Below, one piece after another: positions 39,870-49,519 of a stretch of 64,000 nucleotides of DNA; positions within the stretch are counted from its first letter, which is position 1, and each line of letters begins with the position of its first letter. Below the pieces are notes generated by a model. That model was not told the DNA's origin, searched no databases, and saw only the letters and a program-made list of their open reading frames with translations. Both the position numbers and the translations under genes were made by a program. The DNA comes from an uncultured Lachnospiraceae bacterium (GTDB lineage Bacteria; Bacillota; Clostridia; Lachnospirales; Lachnospiraceae): assembly GCA_910577175.1 (NCBI GenBank), contig CAJTLU010000007.1, positions 124,001-188,000 of the forward strand, written 5' to 3'.

Positions 39870-42850
39870 TATCTCGGTACCTCTTCCATTATATAAAACT
39901 CAATCTGGTCAAGCTCCTTCAAATCGTTGAACTTTTCAAATACAAGGCCGCACTCGTAGCCGGCTGCTACTTCCTTGACATCGTCCTTGAAACGCTTTAA
40001 GGAAGCCAGGTCACCCTCGTAAATCTGCGTACCCTCACGGGAAATACGCGCCTTGCTGCCGCGGACAATCTTGCCGTCTAAGACATAGGAGCCGGCAATC
40101 ATACCAAGACCGGAGGCCTTGAATACCTGACGCACCTCTGCATGACCGATTACTCTTTCCTCAAATACCGGGTCTAACAGACCCTTCATTGCAGCCTCCA
40201 CATCCTCAATCGCATTGTAAATAACACGGTAAAGTCTAACGTCTACCTTTTCGCGGTCTGCCATTTCCTTTGCCATATTGTCCGGACGGATATTGAAACC
40301 AATAATAATCGCATTGGAGGCGCTTGCAAGGCTGACGTCAGACTCGTTGATAGCGCCGACGCCGCTGTGGATAATGCGGATTGCCACCTCTTCGTTGCTC
40401 AGCTTTAACAGGCTCTGCTTCACTGCCTCTACGGAACCCTGCACATCTGCCTTTACAATCAGGTTCAATTCCTTGATATTACCTGCCTGAATCTGCGAGA
40501 ACAGGCCGTCCAGGGAAAGCTTTGCCTTCGTATCTGCAATCAGGCGCTCCTTGCCCTGCGAAATAAATGCTTCTGCAATATTTCTTGCTTCCTTCTCATT
40601 TTCCGTTACCATAAAGATTTCACCGGCATTCGGCACCTCGTTCAGACCAAGAATCTCGACCGGGGTAGAAGGGGTAGCTTCCTTTACCCTGCGTCCCTTA
40701 TCATCCATCATGGCACGTACCTTACCATATGCAGAGCCGATTGCTACAATATCACCTACATGGAGCGTACCCTTCTGTACCAGAATCGTCGCAACCGGGC
40801 CCTTGCCCTTATCAAGCTGTGCCTCGATGACAATACCTCTTGCCTTTCTGTCCGGATTTGCCCCCAGCTCGCACATTTCCGCGGTCAGAAGAACCATCTC
40901 TAAAAGCTGGGTAATACCTTCCTTCGTATGAGCGGATACCGGAACGAAAATCGTATCGCCGCCCCAGTCCTCTGCAACGAGCTCGTGCTCGGTAAGCTCC
41001 TGCTTTACACGCTCGATATTGGCGCTCGGCTTATCCATCTTGTTGACCGCAACAATAATCGGAATCCCTGCCGCCTTTGCATGGTTGATTGCCTCTACCG
41101 TCTGCGGCATAACGCCGTCATCCGCTGCAACAACCAGAATTGCAATATCGGTAGACTTTGCTCCGCGCATACGCATCGAAGTAAACGCCTCATGTCCCGG
41201 CGTATCAAGGAACGTAATCTTTTCGCCGTTTACTTCTACCATATAGGCGCCGATATGCTGGGTAATACCGCCTGCTTCCTTGGCGGTTACATTTGCCTCC
41301 CGGATAGCATCCAACAAGGAAGTTTTACCATGGTCTACATGACCCATGACGCAGACTACCGGCGGACGCTTCTTCAAAAGGCTCTTATCTTCCTCTGTTT
41401 CCTTTAAAAGCTCTTCGACAACATTGACCGTTACCTTCTTTTCTACGATGCAGTCATACTCCAACGCGATTTCTTCTGCTTCCTCAAAGGTTATCTCCTG
41501 GTTAATGGATACCATCTTACCCGCAAGAAAGAGCTTCTTTACCAAGGCTGATGCCGGCTGCTTTAACTTATCTGCAAGCTCTTTTACCGTAAGCACCTCC
41601 GGAATGATAACGGACTTGATTTCCTCTTCCTCTTTCTTTACGACCTCTGGTTTAATGAAAGCGCCCTTGCGGTTCGGGTCTTTCTTCTTTAACATCTTCT
41701 CTAATGCTGCTTCATCCGTCTCACGGTCCTTCTTCTTTTCTCTTTCCTTATCGCGGTCCCGGTGACTGAATGCGGCTACTCTCTGTTCCTTTGTCAGCTC
41801 GTTTGCAAAATCTGTCTTAATACTGCTGTTTGCACCGCTCTTCCCGTCGTTTCTCGGACGGGATACCGGTTTCCTCTGTGTCGAATCCTTATCCGAATCC
41901 TTATCAAAGAAGCGGTCCTTTGAAAAACCTCCCTGCGGACGGTTCCCTTGCGGGCGGTCTCCATATCTGCGTTCGCCTTGCGGACGGTCACCCTGTGGAC
42001 GGTTCCCCTGCGGGCGGTCTCCATATCTGCGTTCGCCTTGCGGACGGTCGCCCTGTGGACGGTTCCCCTGCGGGCGGTCACCGTATCTGCGCTCACCCTG
42101 TGGACGGTCACCCTGTGGGCGGTTCCCCTGCGGACGGTCCCCATATCTGCGCTCGCCCTGCGGACGGTCGCCCTGTGAGCGGTTCCCCTGCGGACGGTCG
42201 CCGTATCTGCGCTCGCCCTGTGGACGGTCACCCTGTGGGCGGTTTCCTTGCGGACGGTCCCCATATCTGCGCTCGCCTTGCGGACGGTCGCCGTTTCTTG
42301 ACGCCGTCTGCTGGTTCTGCTGCATCTTCTGTGCCTTCGCCGCTTTCTGTTCTGCCTGCTGCGCAAAAACATTTCCTAAAATGTTAATGTGGACGCGCTC
42401 CTCTTTCTTTTCTTCCGGCGCCGGAGGCGTAACGGTTTCCTGTACCTTCTCCTGTACTTTTTCCTGCACTTTCTCCTGTACCTTTTCCACTTTCTCTCCT
42501 ATTTTTTCTTCTTTCTTTTCCTTTATTTTTTCTTCCGCTGCTACTTCTTTCTTTTCTTCCCGCTTCTCTGTTTTCTTCTCTTCCTTTTTCGCTGGCTTTT
42601 TCTCTGCCGTGGAAGCTGCCTTTGTCTTGCTCTCGCTCTTCTTGACCGGCTTCTTCTCTGCTTCTTCCTTTCCGGCGCTCTCTAACTTCGCCAAATCGCC
42701 GAATCTGCCGCGAATCATGGAAATCTGCCGTTCATCCAGATTGCTGGAATGACTTTTGATTTCAAAGTTATATTCGCCCAGATAGTTTATAATGTCCTTA
42801 CTCTGGATATCTAATTCCTTTGCAAGTTCACTTACCCTCATTTTTGCCAT
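39869..42850 (-). CDS. infB: Translation initiation factor IF-2
   Basis: IF-2 brings initiator tRNA to the 30S subunit and drives subunit joining by GTP hydrolysis. The 993-residue protein has a short N-terminal IF2N domain (MRVSELAKELDIQSKDIINYL), a long Lys/Glu-rich coil (70-150), six 20-residue GDRPQGERRYGDRPQGNRPQ repeats (about 190-305), a second IF2N-like domain, the G domain with GHVDHGKTSLL, DTPGHEAF and NKMD, and the C-terminal IF-2 domains including VKADVQGSVEAVKQSLLKL. The repeat linker is unusual in its regularity. It follows ylxQ by 6 bp. Confidence 0.97.
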   Translation of the reverse strand: MAKMRVSELAKELDIQSKDIINYLGEYNFEIKSHSSNLDERQISMIRGRFGDLAKLESAGKEEAEKKPVKKSESKTKAASTAEKKPAKKEEKKTEKREEKKEVAAEEKIKEKKEEKIGEKVEKVQEKVQEKVQEKVQETVTPPAPEEKKEERVHINILGNVFAQQAEQKAAKAQKMQQNQQTASRNGDRPQGERRYGDRPQGNRPQGDRPQGERRYGDRPQGNRSQGDRPQGERRYGDRPQGNRPQGDRPQGERRYGDRPQGNRPQGDRPQGERRYGDRPQGNRPQGDRPQGERRYGDRPQGNRPQGGFSKDRFFDKDSDKDSTQRKPVSRPRNDGKSGANSSIKTDFANELTKEQRVAAFSHRDRDKEREKKKDRETDEAALEKMLKKKDPNRKGAFIKPEVVKKEEEEIKSVIIPEVLTVKELADKLKQPASALVKKLFLAGKMVSINQEITFEEAEEIALEYDCIVEKKVTVNVVEELLKETEEDKSLLKKRPPVVCVMGHVDHGKTSLLDAIREANVTAKEAGGITQHIGAYMVEVNGEKITFLDTPGHEAFTSMRMRGAKSTDIAILVVAADDGVMPQTVEAINHAKAAGIPIIVAVNKMDKPSANIERVKQELTEHELVAEDWGGDTIFVPVSAHTKEGITQLLEMVLLTAEMCELGANPDRKARGIVIEAQLDKGKGPVATILVQKGTLHVGDIVAIGSAYGKVRAMMDDKGRRVKEATPSTPVEILGLNEVPNAGEIFMVTENEKEARNIAEAFISQGKERLIADTKAKLSLDGLFSQIQAGNIKELNLIVKADVQGSVEAVKQSLLKLSNEEVAIRIIHSGVGAINESDVSLASASNAIIIGFNIRPDNMAKEMADREKVDVRLYRVIYNAIEDVEAAMKGLLDPVFEERVIGHAEVRQVFKASGLGMIAGSYVLDGKIVRGSKARISREGTQIYEGDLASLKRFKDDVKEVAAGYECGLVFEKFNDLKELDQIEFYIMEEVPR
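41936..42295 (-). repeat. Six 60-bp tandem repeats inside infB
   Basis: Each 60-bp unit codes for one 20-residue GDRPQGERRYGDRPQGNRPQ repeat of the IF-2 linker. Units are nearly identical at DNA level, with silent changes and one P-to-S change. Confidence 0.9.
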
Positions 42851-42856
42851 GTATTC

Positions 42857-43219
42857 TTACCTCCGTCGTTGATCCTCATGTTCCAAATATGCCAGCTGCT
42901 TTATAATCGCGGCTGCCAGGCCTTCCTCCAGTACCGCTGCGGATGCACGGAATTCCTTTCCCATCGCATGTCCGAGCTCCTCCTTGCTGCCAAGCAGGTA
43001 AACCGGTACGGAATAATAAGTACCGCTGTCAATAAACTTTTTCCGGGTGTTCGCAGAAGCCTCCTCCGAAATCAGAATCAGCTTTGCCCGTCCTTCCTTG
43101 ATTGCCTTCTCCGTCAAAAATTCGCCTGCGGCTAACTTCCCTGCCTTTTGCGCCAGCCCGATATAGGAGTATATCTTTTTTGATACAGTATCCGTATTTT
43201 TTTCATTCTCCTGTACCAC
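42857..43219 (-). CDS. ylxQ: L7Ae/L30e family RNA-binding protein (YlxQ)
   Basis: The 120-residue protein belongs to the L7Ae/L30e/Gadd45 family that binds kink-turn-like RNA: SYIGLAQKAGKLAAGEFLTEKAIKEG, KLILISEEASANTRKKF and LLGSKEELGHAMGKEFRA (in parts). The frame starts with GTG at 43219, inside the last codons of rnpM, with AGGAG about 10 nt upstream; the overlap of 17 bp implies coupling. The nusA-rnpM-ylxQ-infB order is conserved in Firmicutes. Confidence 0.92.
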   Translation of the reverse strand: MVQENEKNTDTVSKKIYSYIGLAQKAGKLAAGEFLTEKAIKEGRAKLILISEEASANTRKKFIDSGTYYSVPVYLLGSKEELGHAMGKEFRASAAVLEEGLAAAIIKQLAYLEHEDQRRR

Positions 43220-43475
43220 TTGCTATCAGCTCCTTTTCTAATTCCTCATATACCTCAGTCGGAATAGCACATTGCAAGGAACGTTCCAGTCCTTTGCTTT
43301 TTCTGGCTTTTTTTAAACACTCCGTTTGATTGCAGAGATAAGCACCTCGTCCGTTCTTTTTCCCTGTCGTATCTAATACTATAGTGTCCTCCGGCGTTTT
43401 TAATACACGAATCATCTCTTTTTTTGCTTTCATTTCACCGCAACCGGTACATTTACGAAGCGGAATTTTCTTCAT
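43203..43475 (-). CDS. rnpM: RNase P modulator RnpM (YlxR)
   Basis: A 90-residue protein of the YlxR family, described as an RNA-binding modulator of RNase P in Bacillus. The signature KCTGCGEMKAKKEMIRV opens the protein, and GRGAYLCNQTECLKKARK follows. It lies 19 bp after nusA and overlaps ylxQ. Confidence 0.93.
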   Translation of the reverse strand: MKKIPLRKCTGCGEMKAKKEMIRVLKTPEDTIVLDTTGKKNGRGAYLCNQTECLKKARKSKGLERSLQCAIPTEVYEELEKELIASGTGE

Positions 43476-43493
43476 TCAATCAATCCCTTTCCT

Positions 43494-44606
43494 CTATATT
43501 TCACCTTTCCAGTTGCCCATTTCATCATAATAGCCCGTATCCTCTTCCTTGCTCTTTGGCTTCTTTTTCACCTGGGACTCCGACTTGATGTCGATTTTAT
43601 ACCCGGTCAGCCTTGCCGCAAGCCTCGCATTTTGTCCTTCCCTGCCGATGGCAAGGGAAAGCTGGTAATCCGGCACAAGCACCTGTGCAATCCGTTCCTT
43701 GGCATCAAGCTTTACCGAAACTACCTTTGCCGGACTTAACGCATTTTCGATTAACTCCTCCGGAACGTCGCTCCAGTGGACAATATCAATCTTTTCGCCG
43801 CGCAGTTCATCTACCACGGCATTAATCCGGGAGCCGTTTACACCGACACAGGCGCCAATCGGGTCAACATTGGAATCGTTTGACTTTACTGCCATTTTAG
43901 TTCTTGAGCCAGCATCACGGGAAATTGCTTTAATTTCTACAACGCCGTCCCTGATTTCGGTTACCTCCGACTCAAACAGGCGCTTGACCAGCTCCGGATG
44001 CGACCGGGACACGGTAATACGCGGTCCCTTGGTAGACTCCTTTACCTCCATCACATATACCTTGATGCGGTCGTTCGGACGATACACTTCGCCGCGGGTC
44101 TGCTCGCCCTCTAACAGAATTGCCTCGCACTTTCCGAGATTTATGTTGATATTGCTGCCGTGCTGTCTCTGCACTACGCCGGTCACGACTTCTTTTTCCT
44201 TTTCGTAATACTGGTTAAAAATGGCCCTGCGCTCCTCCTCGCGGATTTTCTGCACGACAACCTGCTTTGCCTTCTGCGCAGCAATACGTCCGAAGTTCTT
44301 TGGCGTCACCTCGATGTTGACCGTATCGCCGACCTCGTACTTTGCCGTCGGGAACTTAATTGCCGCTTCCGCAACGGAAATCTCCTCGACAGGGTCTTCC
44401 ACTTCTTCCACAACCCTTTTCTCGGCTAATACCACAACCTCCCCGTTGTTACGGTCTACTGTCACCTTAATGTTATCCGCTTTACCAAAATTATTCTTAC
44501 ACGCTGCAATCAGAGAATTTTCAATTGCTTCGAGCAAAATATCCTTGCTGATGCCTTTCTCCTTTTCCAGCTGATTCAATGCCTCAATCAGTTCTCTTGC
44601 GTCCAT
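43494..44606 (-). CDS. nusA: Transcription termination/antitermination factor NusA
   Basis: NusA binds RNA polymerase and nascent RNA to modulate pausing, termination and antitermination. The 370-residue protein has the N-terminal polymerase-binding domain (1-125), S1 domain (around GVVQRQHGSNININLGKCEAIL), and KH1/KH2 domains (SNDSNVDPIGACVGVNGSRI, LAIGREGQNARLAARLTGYKI). The C-terminal acidic repeats of proteobacterial NusA are absent, as in Firmicutes. It follows rimP by 31 bp. Confidence 0.96.
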   Translation of the reverse strand: MDARELIEALNQLEKEKGISKDILLEAIENSLIAACKNNFGKADNIKVTVDRNNGEVVVLAEKRVVEEVEDPVEEISVAEAAIKFPTAKYEVGDTVNIEVTPKNFGRIAAQKAKQVVVQKIREEERRAIFNQYYEKEKEVVTGVVQRQHGSNININLGKCEAILLEGEQTRGEVYRPNDRIKVYVMEVKESTKGPRITVSRSHPELVKRLFESEVTEIRDGVVEIKAISRDAGSRTKMAVKSNDSNVDPIGACVGVNGSRINAVVDELRGEKIDIVHWSDVPEELIENALSPAKVVSVKLDAKERIAQVLVPDYQLSLAIGREGQNARLAARLTGYKIDIKSESQVKKKPKSKEEDTGYYDEMGNWKGEI

Positions 44607-44637
44607 AGTTATCCTCCTTTATCTCTTTAAACCTCTT

Positions 44638-45105
44638 TTAAAAATGAATTGCCAGTTTTATTATCGCAATGCGCTCTCTTGGAATTGTAAGCGTTTCCGT
44701 TTCCGAACAACGGAGCATAATGTTTTTTTCATCAAAGCTTTCCAGCACACCCTCGAACTCTTTTTTCTTATCCATTGGCTGATACAGCTTTACCTCTACC
44801 TCTTCCCCGATACTCCTTGCAAAATCCTTTTCCTTCTTTAACTGTCTGCCAAGTCCTGGCGAGCTTACCTCCAGATAATACGCCTCCGGAATAAAGTCCT
44901 CTGCATCCAGCAAATCGCTTAACTCTCTGCTGACCAGTTCACAATCGTCAATCGTAATGCCGCCTTCCTTATCAATATAGGCACGAAGATAATAATTGCT
45001 CCCCTCTTTTACATACTCCACATCGACCAGTTCGAATCCGGTACGTTCCATAATCGGAAGAAGCAACCGCTCTGTCTTTTGCTCATAGTCGTCTCTTTTT
45101 GCCAT
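44638..45105 (-). CDS. rimP: Ribosome maturation factor RimP
   Basis: RimP acts early in 30S assembly. The 155-residue protein shows GFELVDVEYVKEGSNYYLRAYIDKEGGITIDDC (in parts), YYLEVSSPGLGRQLK and the C-terminal SH3-like domain. A full AAAAGGAGG precedes ATG at 45105. It is the first gene of the rimP-nusA-infB operon, behind a structured leader of about 185 nt. Confidence 0.95.
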   Translation of the reverse strand: MAKRDDYEQKTERLLLPIMERTGFELVDVEYVKEGSNYYLRAYIDKEGGITIDDCELVSRELSDLLDAEDFIPEAYYLEVSSPGLGRQLKKEKDFARSIGEEVEVKLYQPMDKKKEFEGVLESFDEKNIMLRCSETETLTIPRERIAIIKLAIHF

Positions 45106-45290
45106 AAGACCTCCTTTTCATGTCCGCAGAACAAAGGAAGGGCGTATTTTCTAAGGAATGTATCCCGCGGAGCGTTTTTTACTTTATAGGAATACACTTT
45201 CACGCACTGACGTAACGCGGTACCTCCTATGAAGTAAAGAAAGAGTGGACTTTCGTCCACTCTTTGCCTCAACCTTCATGCTACCATGGG
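45106..45290 (-). ncRNA. Structured 5' leader of the rimP-nusA-infB operon
   Basis: The leader contains a perfect 11-bp hairpin with GAAA loop (45240-45265, AAAGAGTGGAC and complement), then a second helix formed by 45226-45235 and 45181-45190 (nine of ten pairs) enclosing about 35 nt. No terminator-like T-run is clear after the second helix. I do not recognise a named leader family. Confidence 0.55.
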
Positions 45291-45292
45291 TC

Positions 45293-45321
45293 AGTATAGC
45301 ACCAAACCCATAAAAATGCAA
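45293..45321 (-). promoter_or_regulatory. Promoter of the rimP operon (extended -10)
   Basis: TATACT (45293-45298) with upstream TGC and a weak TTGCAT (45316-45321) at 17-bp spacing on the minus strand. Confidence 0.65.
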
Positions 45322-45381
45322 GTGTTTTTTCTAAATTTTTCATATTTTCCCGTTTTTCTGTTTTCAGAGTATCCAACAAGG

Positions 45382-47172
45382 TCAGCGTACCTTATAATAA
45401 TCAAACGCCGCAACCCCTCCGGCTTCCTTTGTCGCATAGCAGAACAGCCAGCTTCTGGTTCCCATAAACGTCGTAGAGGTAGAAAAGCCTAAAGCAAACG
45501 GCTTTCCGAAGTCTGTCCAGTTCTCGCCGTCAAGACTGTAGGAAAAGACAGCACGGCTTGCGCCAAAGTCATAGGAAATCTTTAACCATACCTGCGCATC
45601 CTCTGCCAGAGGCTCCTCTGTTTTTGCATTCATATTCTCAAAAGCGGTTTTGAACTTTCCATCTGCCTGGAACAGATACTTTTCTCCGTTCTCGTCACAG
45701 CAAACGCCAATCATGCCGTACTGGTCTGACATTGCGCAGAGTCCGGCATAATCCCCGCCCTTTAAGCCTGCCACGGAAAGCTTTGTTTCCGTTTCACAGC
45801 GCGGTCCTACCGTTCTCTGGGTCAGGGAATTGTGCGCTTCATAGATATTTCCAACGACTCTGTCCGTTGTGAGTGTTAAGAAGCCCGGCTGCTCCGTTAC
45901 TGACCAGTAGCCGTCCGCCGGATTATGGTTCCATTGCCATACCGGCTTCAGTTTCTCTCCTTCGGCATAGTCAAACGTATCGTCTCCCACAAAGTAGTTT
46001 TCTTCCTTGCTGTCCGGAAGCTTAATCCGCATCGCCATCGAAGATTCGTTTGCAAAAAACTTCCCGTTCATGGCATAGGTTCCCATCACCGGCCAGCCAT
46101 CCTGCCACTCTACTGCAACAATCGACGGAACCCGTCCAATGCCGCCGCGGTCCTGGAACAAAAAGCCGTACCAGTCCCCGAACTGTGTCTGCACCAGTCC
46201 TCCCTGTGCCAGACCGGCAGAAACGCCTCCGGAGCCTCCCTGATAGATGACCTTTTCCTCCCAGTCACCGGTAAACAGGTCATCGGAACGGTAACAGAGC
46301 TGTGTCCGCATCCACCGGTCTGCCGGGGAAGCAATAATACATACATAATAATACCCGTCAATTTTATAAACGTGAGCGCCTTCCCACAAAGACCATCCGG
46401 AAGCGGAAAAAAGCTTCCTTGCCGAGCCGACCTGTTTTACCGTGCTAGTCGCATCATCGAGCATAAGCTCCTGAAGCGTACAGCTTCCGCCGCTTGCAGA
46501 AAACACGTAAAGCTTGCCGTCCTCTAAGAACAGCCCCGGGTCATGGTACCAGGCATTTGTATGGTATTTCTTCCACGTTCCATTTTCGATATCATCGGTC
46601 GTATAGATATAAAACCCGTGATTGTTGCTCATAAAGCCTACATAAAACAGCCCTGATGCTTCGTCATAGCGCAGCGATGCTGCCCAGGAGCCGCGCGCAT
46701 ACATATCCTTTCCGTTTTCCAGACGTCCGTAATCGTCCTCCTCAAGCACATCATATACATAGTTTACAATCTGCCAGTGCACAAGGTCCTTCGACTTCAT
46801 CACCGGAACCCCTGGACATAAATTCATCGTCGTACTTGTCATATAATAGGCCTCGCCGACACGGATGATATCAAGGTCCGGAATATCCGAGTACAGCGTA
46901 GGATAGCTTACGACGGCAGGATTCTTGATTCCCGACGTCGGCGTCGCGTCAGGCTCTTTTGTCGGCACCGGCGTTACGGTAGCGCCCTCCGGCTGTCCCG
47001 GCGTCACGTCCTTTTGTCCGTCCTGCTCCGGTGTCACGGAAGAAGGCGGCATGGTTCCTTCCGGGTTTTCTACCGGTTTGCTCCCATTACAGGCTGCAAG
47101 TATCCCTCCAAGTCCTATTGTCATTATGGCTGCTACGCCAAGCGCCCTGAACCTTCGTTTTCTGTCCCCCAT
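45382..47172 (-). CDS. Glycoside hydrolase family 43-like lipoprotein (beta-xylosidase/arabinosidase type)
   Basis: A 596-residue surface enzyme expected to cleave xylan- or arabinan-type side chains. The lipobox is ILAAC (Cys near 28), followed by a Thr/Pro/Glu-rich linker (about 30-85). The five-bladed propeller region carries candidate acidic residues in YSDIPDLDIIR, NAWYHDPGLF and SLWEGAHVY. The last 200 residues form a concanavalin-like domain (WQWNHNPADGYWSV, AGLCAMSDQYGMIGV) common in GH43 beta-xylosidases. ATG at 47172 follows GGAGG at 8 nt. It lies 17 bp after the aconitase-like gene. Confidence 0.85.
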   Translation of the reverse strand: MGDRKRRFRALGVAAIMTIGLGGILAACNGSKPVENPEGTMPPSSVTPEQDGQKDVTPGQPEGATVTPVPTKEPDATPTSGIKNPAVVSYPTLYSDIPDLDIIRVGEAYYMTSTTMNLCPGVPVMKSKDLVHWQIVNYVYDVLEEDDYGRLENGKDMYARGSWAASLRYDEASGLFYVGFMSNNHGFYIYTTDDIENGTWKKYHTNAWYHDPGLFLEDGKLYVFSASGGSCTLQELMLDDATSTVKQVGSARKLFSASGWSLWEGAHVYKIDGYYYVCIIASPADRWMRTQLCYRSDDLFTGDWEEKVIYQGGSGGVSAGLAQGGLVQTQFGDWYGFLFQDRGGIGRVPSIVAVEWQDGWPVMGTYAMNGKFFANESSMAMRIKLPDSKEENYFVGDDTFDYAEGEKLKPVWQWNHNPADGYWSVTEQPGFLTLTTDRVVGNIYEAHNSLTQRTVGPRCETETKLSVAGLKGGDYAGLCAMSDQYGMIGVCCDENGEKYLFQADGKFKTAFENMNAKTEEPLAEDAQVWLKISYDFGASRAVFSYSLDGENWTDFGKPFALGFSTSTTFMGTRSWLFCYATKEAGGVAAFDYYKVR

Positions 47173-47189
47173 TTGCAATACCTCCGCTG

Positions 47190-49481
47190 CTATCCGCGAT
47201 AATAGTTAATCAGACAACCCTTCGCAATAATCTCACGCTCATCATCCGTCAGTTCGCCAAGACGAACCGTAAACGGCTGCATCTTTTCTCCTACCACATA
47301 AGCGGTAATCTCCGGCTTTTTCTCCGCAACTGCAGTCCGGATATCCTTTAAGAAAATATAATCCCCGTTCCGGAACGGAAGCTCCCCGTCAATCAGGAAC
47401 GGAAGCATACCCCAGTTAATAAGATTGCTGCGATAGCGCTTCGTTGCATACTCCTTTGCAATGTTAGCAAGACCGCCGAGTACCTTCTGGCAGCTTGCCG
47501 CCTGCTCACGGGCAGAGCCGTCGCCCGGCTTTGTCGCGTAAATCACGCTTCCGATTTCCGTTGCCTCCGGATTGACCTCCATTTGCTTTGCCACAGTCTC
47601 AAATGCCTCTGCAACCTCTGCATTGACCTTCCGGATTTCTTCCAGACTGCCGCCTGCAATCCTCTCCTTCTCCGCCTTCTGGACTTCCTTGGCACGGCCG
47701 ACGTACAGCGGGTCCTTTCTTGAAAGCGTAAACTCGGCAAGTCCGAGCGGGTTCGAACGGTAAGAGGACGTCTCTCCGGACGGAATCAGCTCGTCGGTTG
47801 TCGTCACCGGGTCATGGATTTCAGAAACTACCTTTAAAAGCATATCGTCCGTCAGGGCAGACATTGCCGGCCAGTCTACAATGCCCGGACCGAACTTTAC
47901 CTCTGCATTCTTATCCGGCTTTCCTGCGCCGAAATACACTCTGTTCTCATAAATCGAAGCGTCAAAATAATATGCCGGCTTCGTAAATACCACATCCAGC
48001 TCATCCGCACCGGTTAAGTAGCCCTTGTTTGCCGCAGTTGCCGCAATAGAACGCGCGTCCATTAACGCTACGGAAGCAATCTGGCCGTTCGTTACCTTAG
48101 AACCCTCGCGGTTCGGGAAATTCCGGGTCGAATGACGGATACTGAGTCCGTTGTTCGCTGGAACATCGCCTGCGCCAAAGCACGGCCCGCAGAATGCTGT
48201 ACGAAGCGTAGCGCCTGTGCGCATCAGCTCCGCCGCCCTGCCGTTCTTTACCAACTCCATGAAAATCGGCTGACTCGCCGGATATACGCTTAAGGAAAAC
48301 TCGTCGTTGCCGATAAACTTATCCTTTAAAATATCCGCCGCGTCGCAGATATTCTCAAAACCGCCGCCTGCACAGCCGGCAATAACGCCCTGCTCGATGT
48401 AGAGCTTGCCATTGCGGATTTTATCACGCAGCTTATAGGTCACCTTATTGTTATCAAGGCTCACTAATGCCTTCTTTTCTACTTCTGCAAGGATATCCTC
48501 CAGATTTTCCTTTAATTCTGCAATCGTATAGACATTGCTCGGATGGAACGGCATTGCAATCATCGGACGGATTTTGTCAAGCTCCACCTCAATTAAGCCG
48601 TCATAATAAACAACCGGGGCAAGCTTTAACTCCTTATAGTCCTCTTTTCTTCCGTGTTGTACATAAAACTCCTCTACCGCGGAATCGGTCTCCCAGATGG
48701 AAGAAAGGCAGGTAGTCTCCGTCGTCATAACGTCTACGCCGATACGGTAGTCCACACTCAGATTGTGAACGCCTTCCCCGAAGAATTCCATCACTTTATT
48801 GTTTACATAGCCGTTTGCAAATACAGCACCGATAATAGCAAGCGCAATATCCTGCGGGCCGACGCCCTTTACCGGCTTCCCTGTCAGGTGTACGCCGACT
48901 ACCTTCGGCATATTGATATCATACGTTTTATTTAACAGCTGCTTTACAAGCTCCGGACCGCCCTCGCCCACTGCCATGGTGCCAAGCGCCCCGTATCTGG
49001 TATGGCTGTCCGAGCCAAGAATCATCTTTCCTCCGCCTGCAAGCATTTCCCTTGCAAACTGATGGATAACTGCCTGATGCGGCGGAACGTAAATGCCGCC
49101 GTAGCGCTTTGCACAGGAAAGACCAAACATATGGTCATCCTCGTTAATCGTACCGCCTACCGCACAAAGGCTGTTATGGCAGTTCGTCAGTACATACGGC
49201 ACCGGGAACTCGGTCAGTCCGCTGGCTCTTGCCGTCTGGATTATCCCCACAAAGGTAATGTCATGGGAAGTCAGCTTATCAAACTTGATTTTCAGCTTGT
49301 CCATGGAGCCGGACGTATTATGCGCCTCCAAAATCCCGTAAGAAAGCGTTGCCTTCTTTGCCTCTTCTGCCGGCACAACACTGCCATACGCTGCAGAAAG
49401 CTTCTGTACTGCCTCTGCGGTATCCTCGATTACCTCCGAACCGTTTACCACATAAGCGCCGTTTTTTAATAATGTAATCAT
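47190..49481 (-). CDS. Aconitase-family hydratase (YbhJ-like)
   Basis: A 763-residue hydro-lyase of the aconitase superfamily. The three [4Fe-4S] cysteine regions are present: NCHNSLCAVGG, IAGCAGGGFENIC and AFCGPCFGAGD, with the HSTRNFPNREGS substrate loop and LGSDSHTRYGALG. The length and layout resemble the uncharacterised YbhJ branch rather than true AcnA/AcnB or LeuCD, so the substrate is uncertain. No other citrate-cycle gene lies nearby. It may share a transcript with the GH43 gene downstream. Confidence 0.85.
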   Translation of the reverse strand: MITLLKNGAYVVNGSEVIEDTAEAVQKLSAAYGSVVPAEEAKKATLSYGILEAHNTSGSMDKLKIKFDKLTSHDITFVGIIQTARASGLTEFPVPYVLTNCHNSLCAVGGTINEDDHMFGLSCAKRYGGIYVPPHQAVIHQFAREMLAGGGKMILGSDSHTRYGALGTMAVGEGGPELVKQLLNKTYDINMPKVVGVHLTGKPVKGVGPQDIALAIIGAVFANGYVNNKVMEFFGEGVHNLSVDYRIGVDVMTTETTCLSSIWETDSAVEEFYVQHGRKEDYKELKLAPVVYYDGLIEVELDKIRPMIAMPFHPSNVYTIAELKENLEDILAEVEKKALVSLDNNKVTYKLRDKIRNGKLYIEQGVIAGCAGGGFENICDAADILKDKFIGNDEFSLSVYPASQPIFMELVKNGRAAELMRTGATLRTAFCGPCFGAGDVPANNGLSIRHSTRNFPNREGSKVTNGQIASVALMDARSIAATAANKGYLTGADELDVVFTKPAYYFDASIYENRVYFGAGKPDKNAEVKFGPGIVDWPAMSALTDDMLLKVVSEIHDPVTTTDELIPSGETSSYRSNPLGLAEFTLSRKDPLYVGRAKEVQKAEKERIAGGSLEEIRKVNAEVAEAFETVAKQMEVNPEATEIGSVIYATKPGDGSAREQAASCQKVLGGLANIAKEYATKRYRSNLINWGMLPFLIDGELPFRNGDYIFLKDIRTAVAEKKPEITAYVVGEKMQPFTVRLGELTDDEREIIAKGCLINYYRG

Positions 49482-49519
49482 CCTTTTCCCCTTCCTGCGC
49501 CAATCAGACGCAATTTCCT

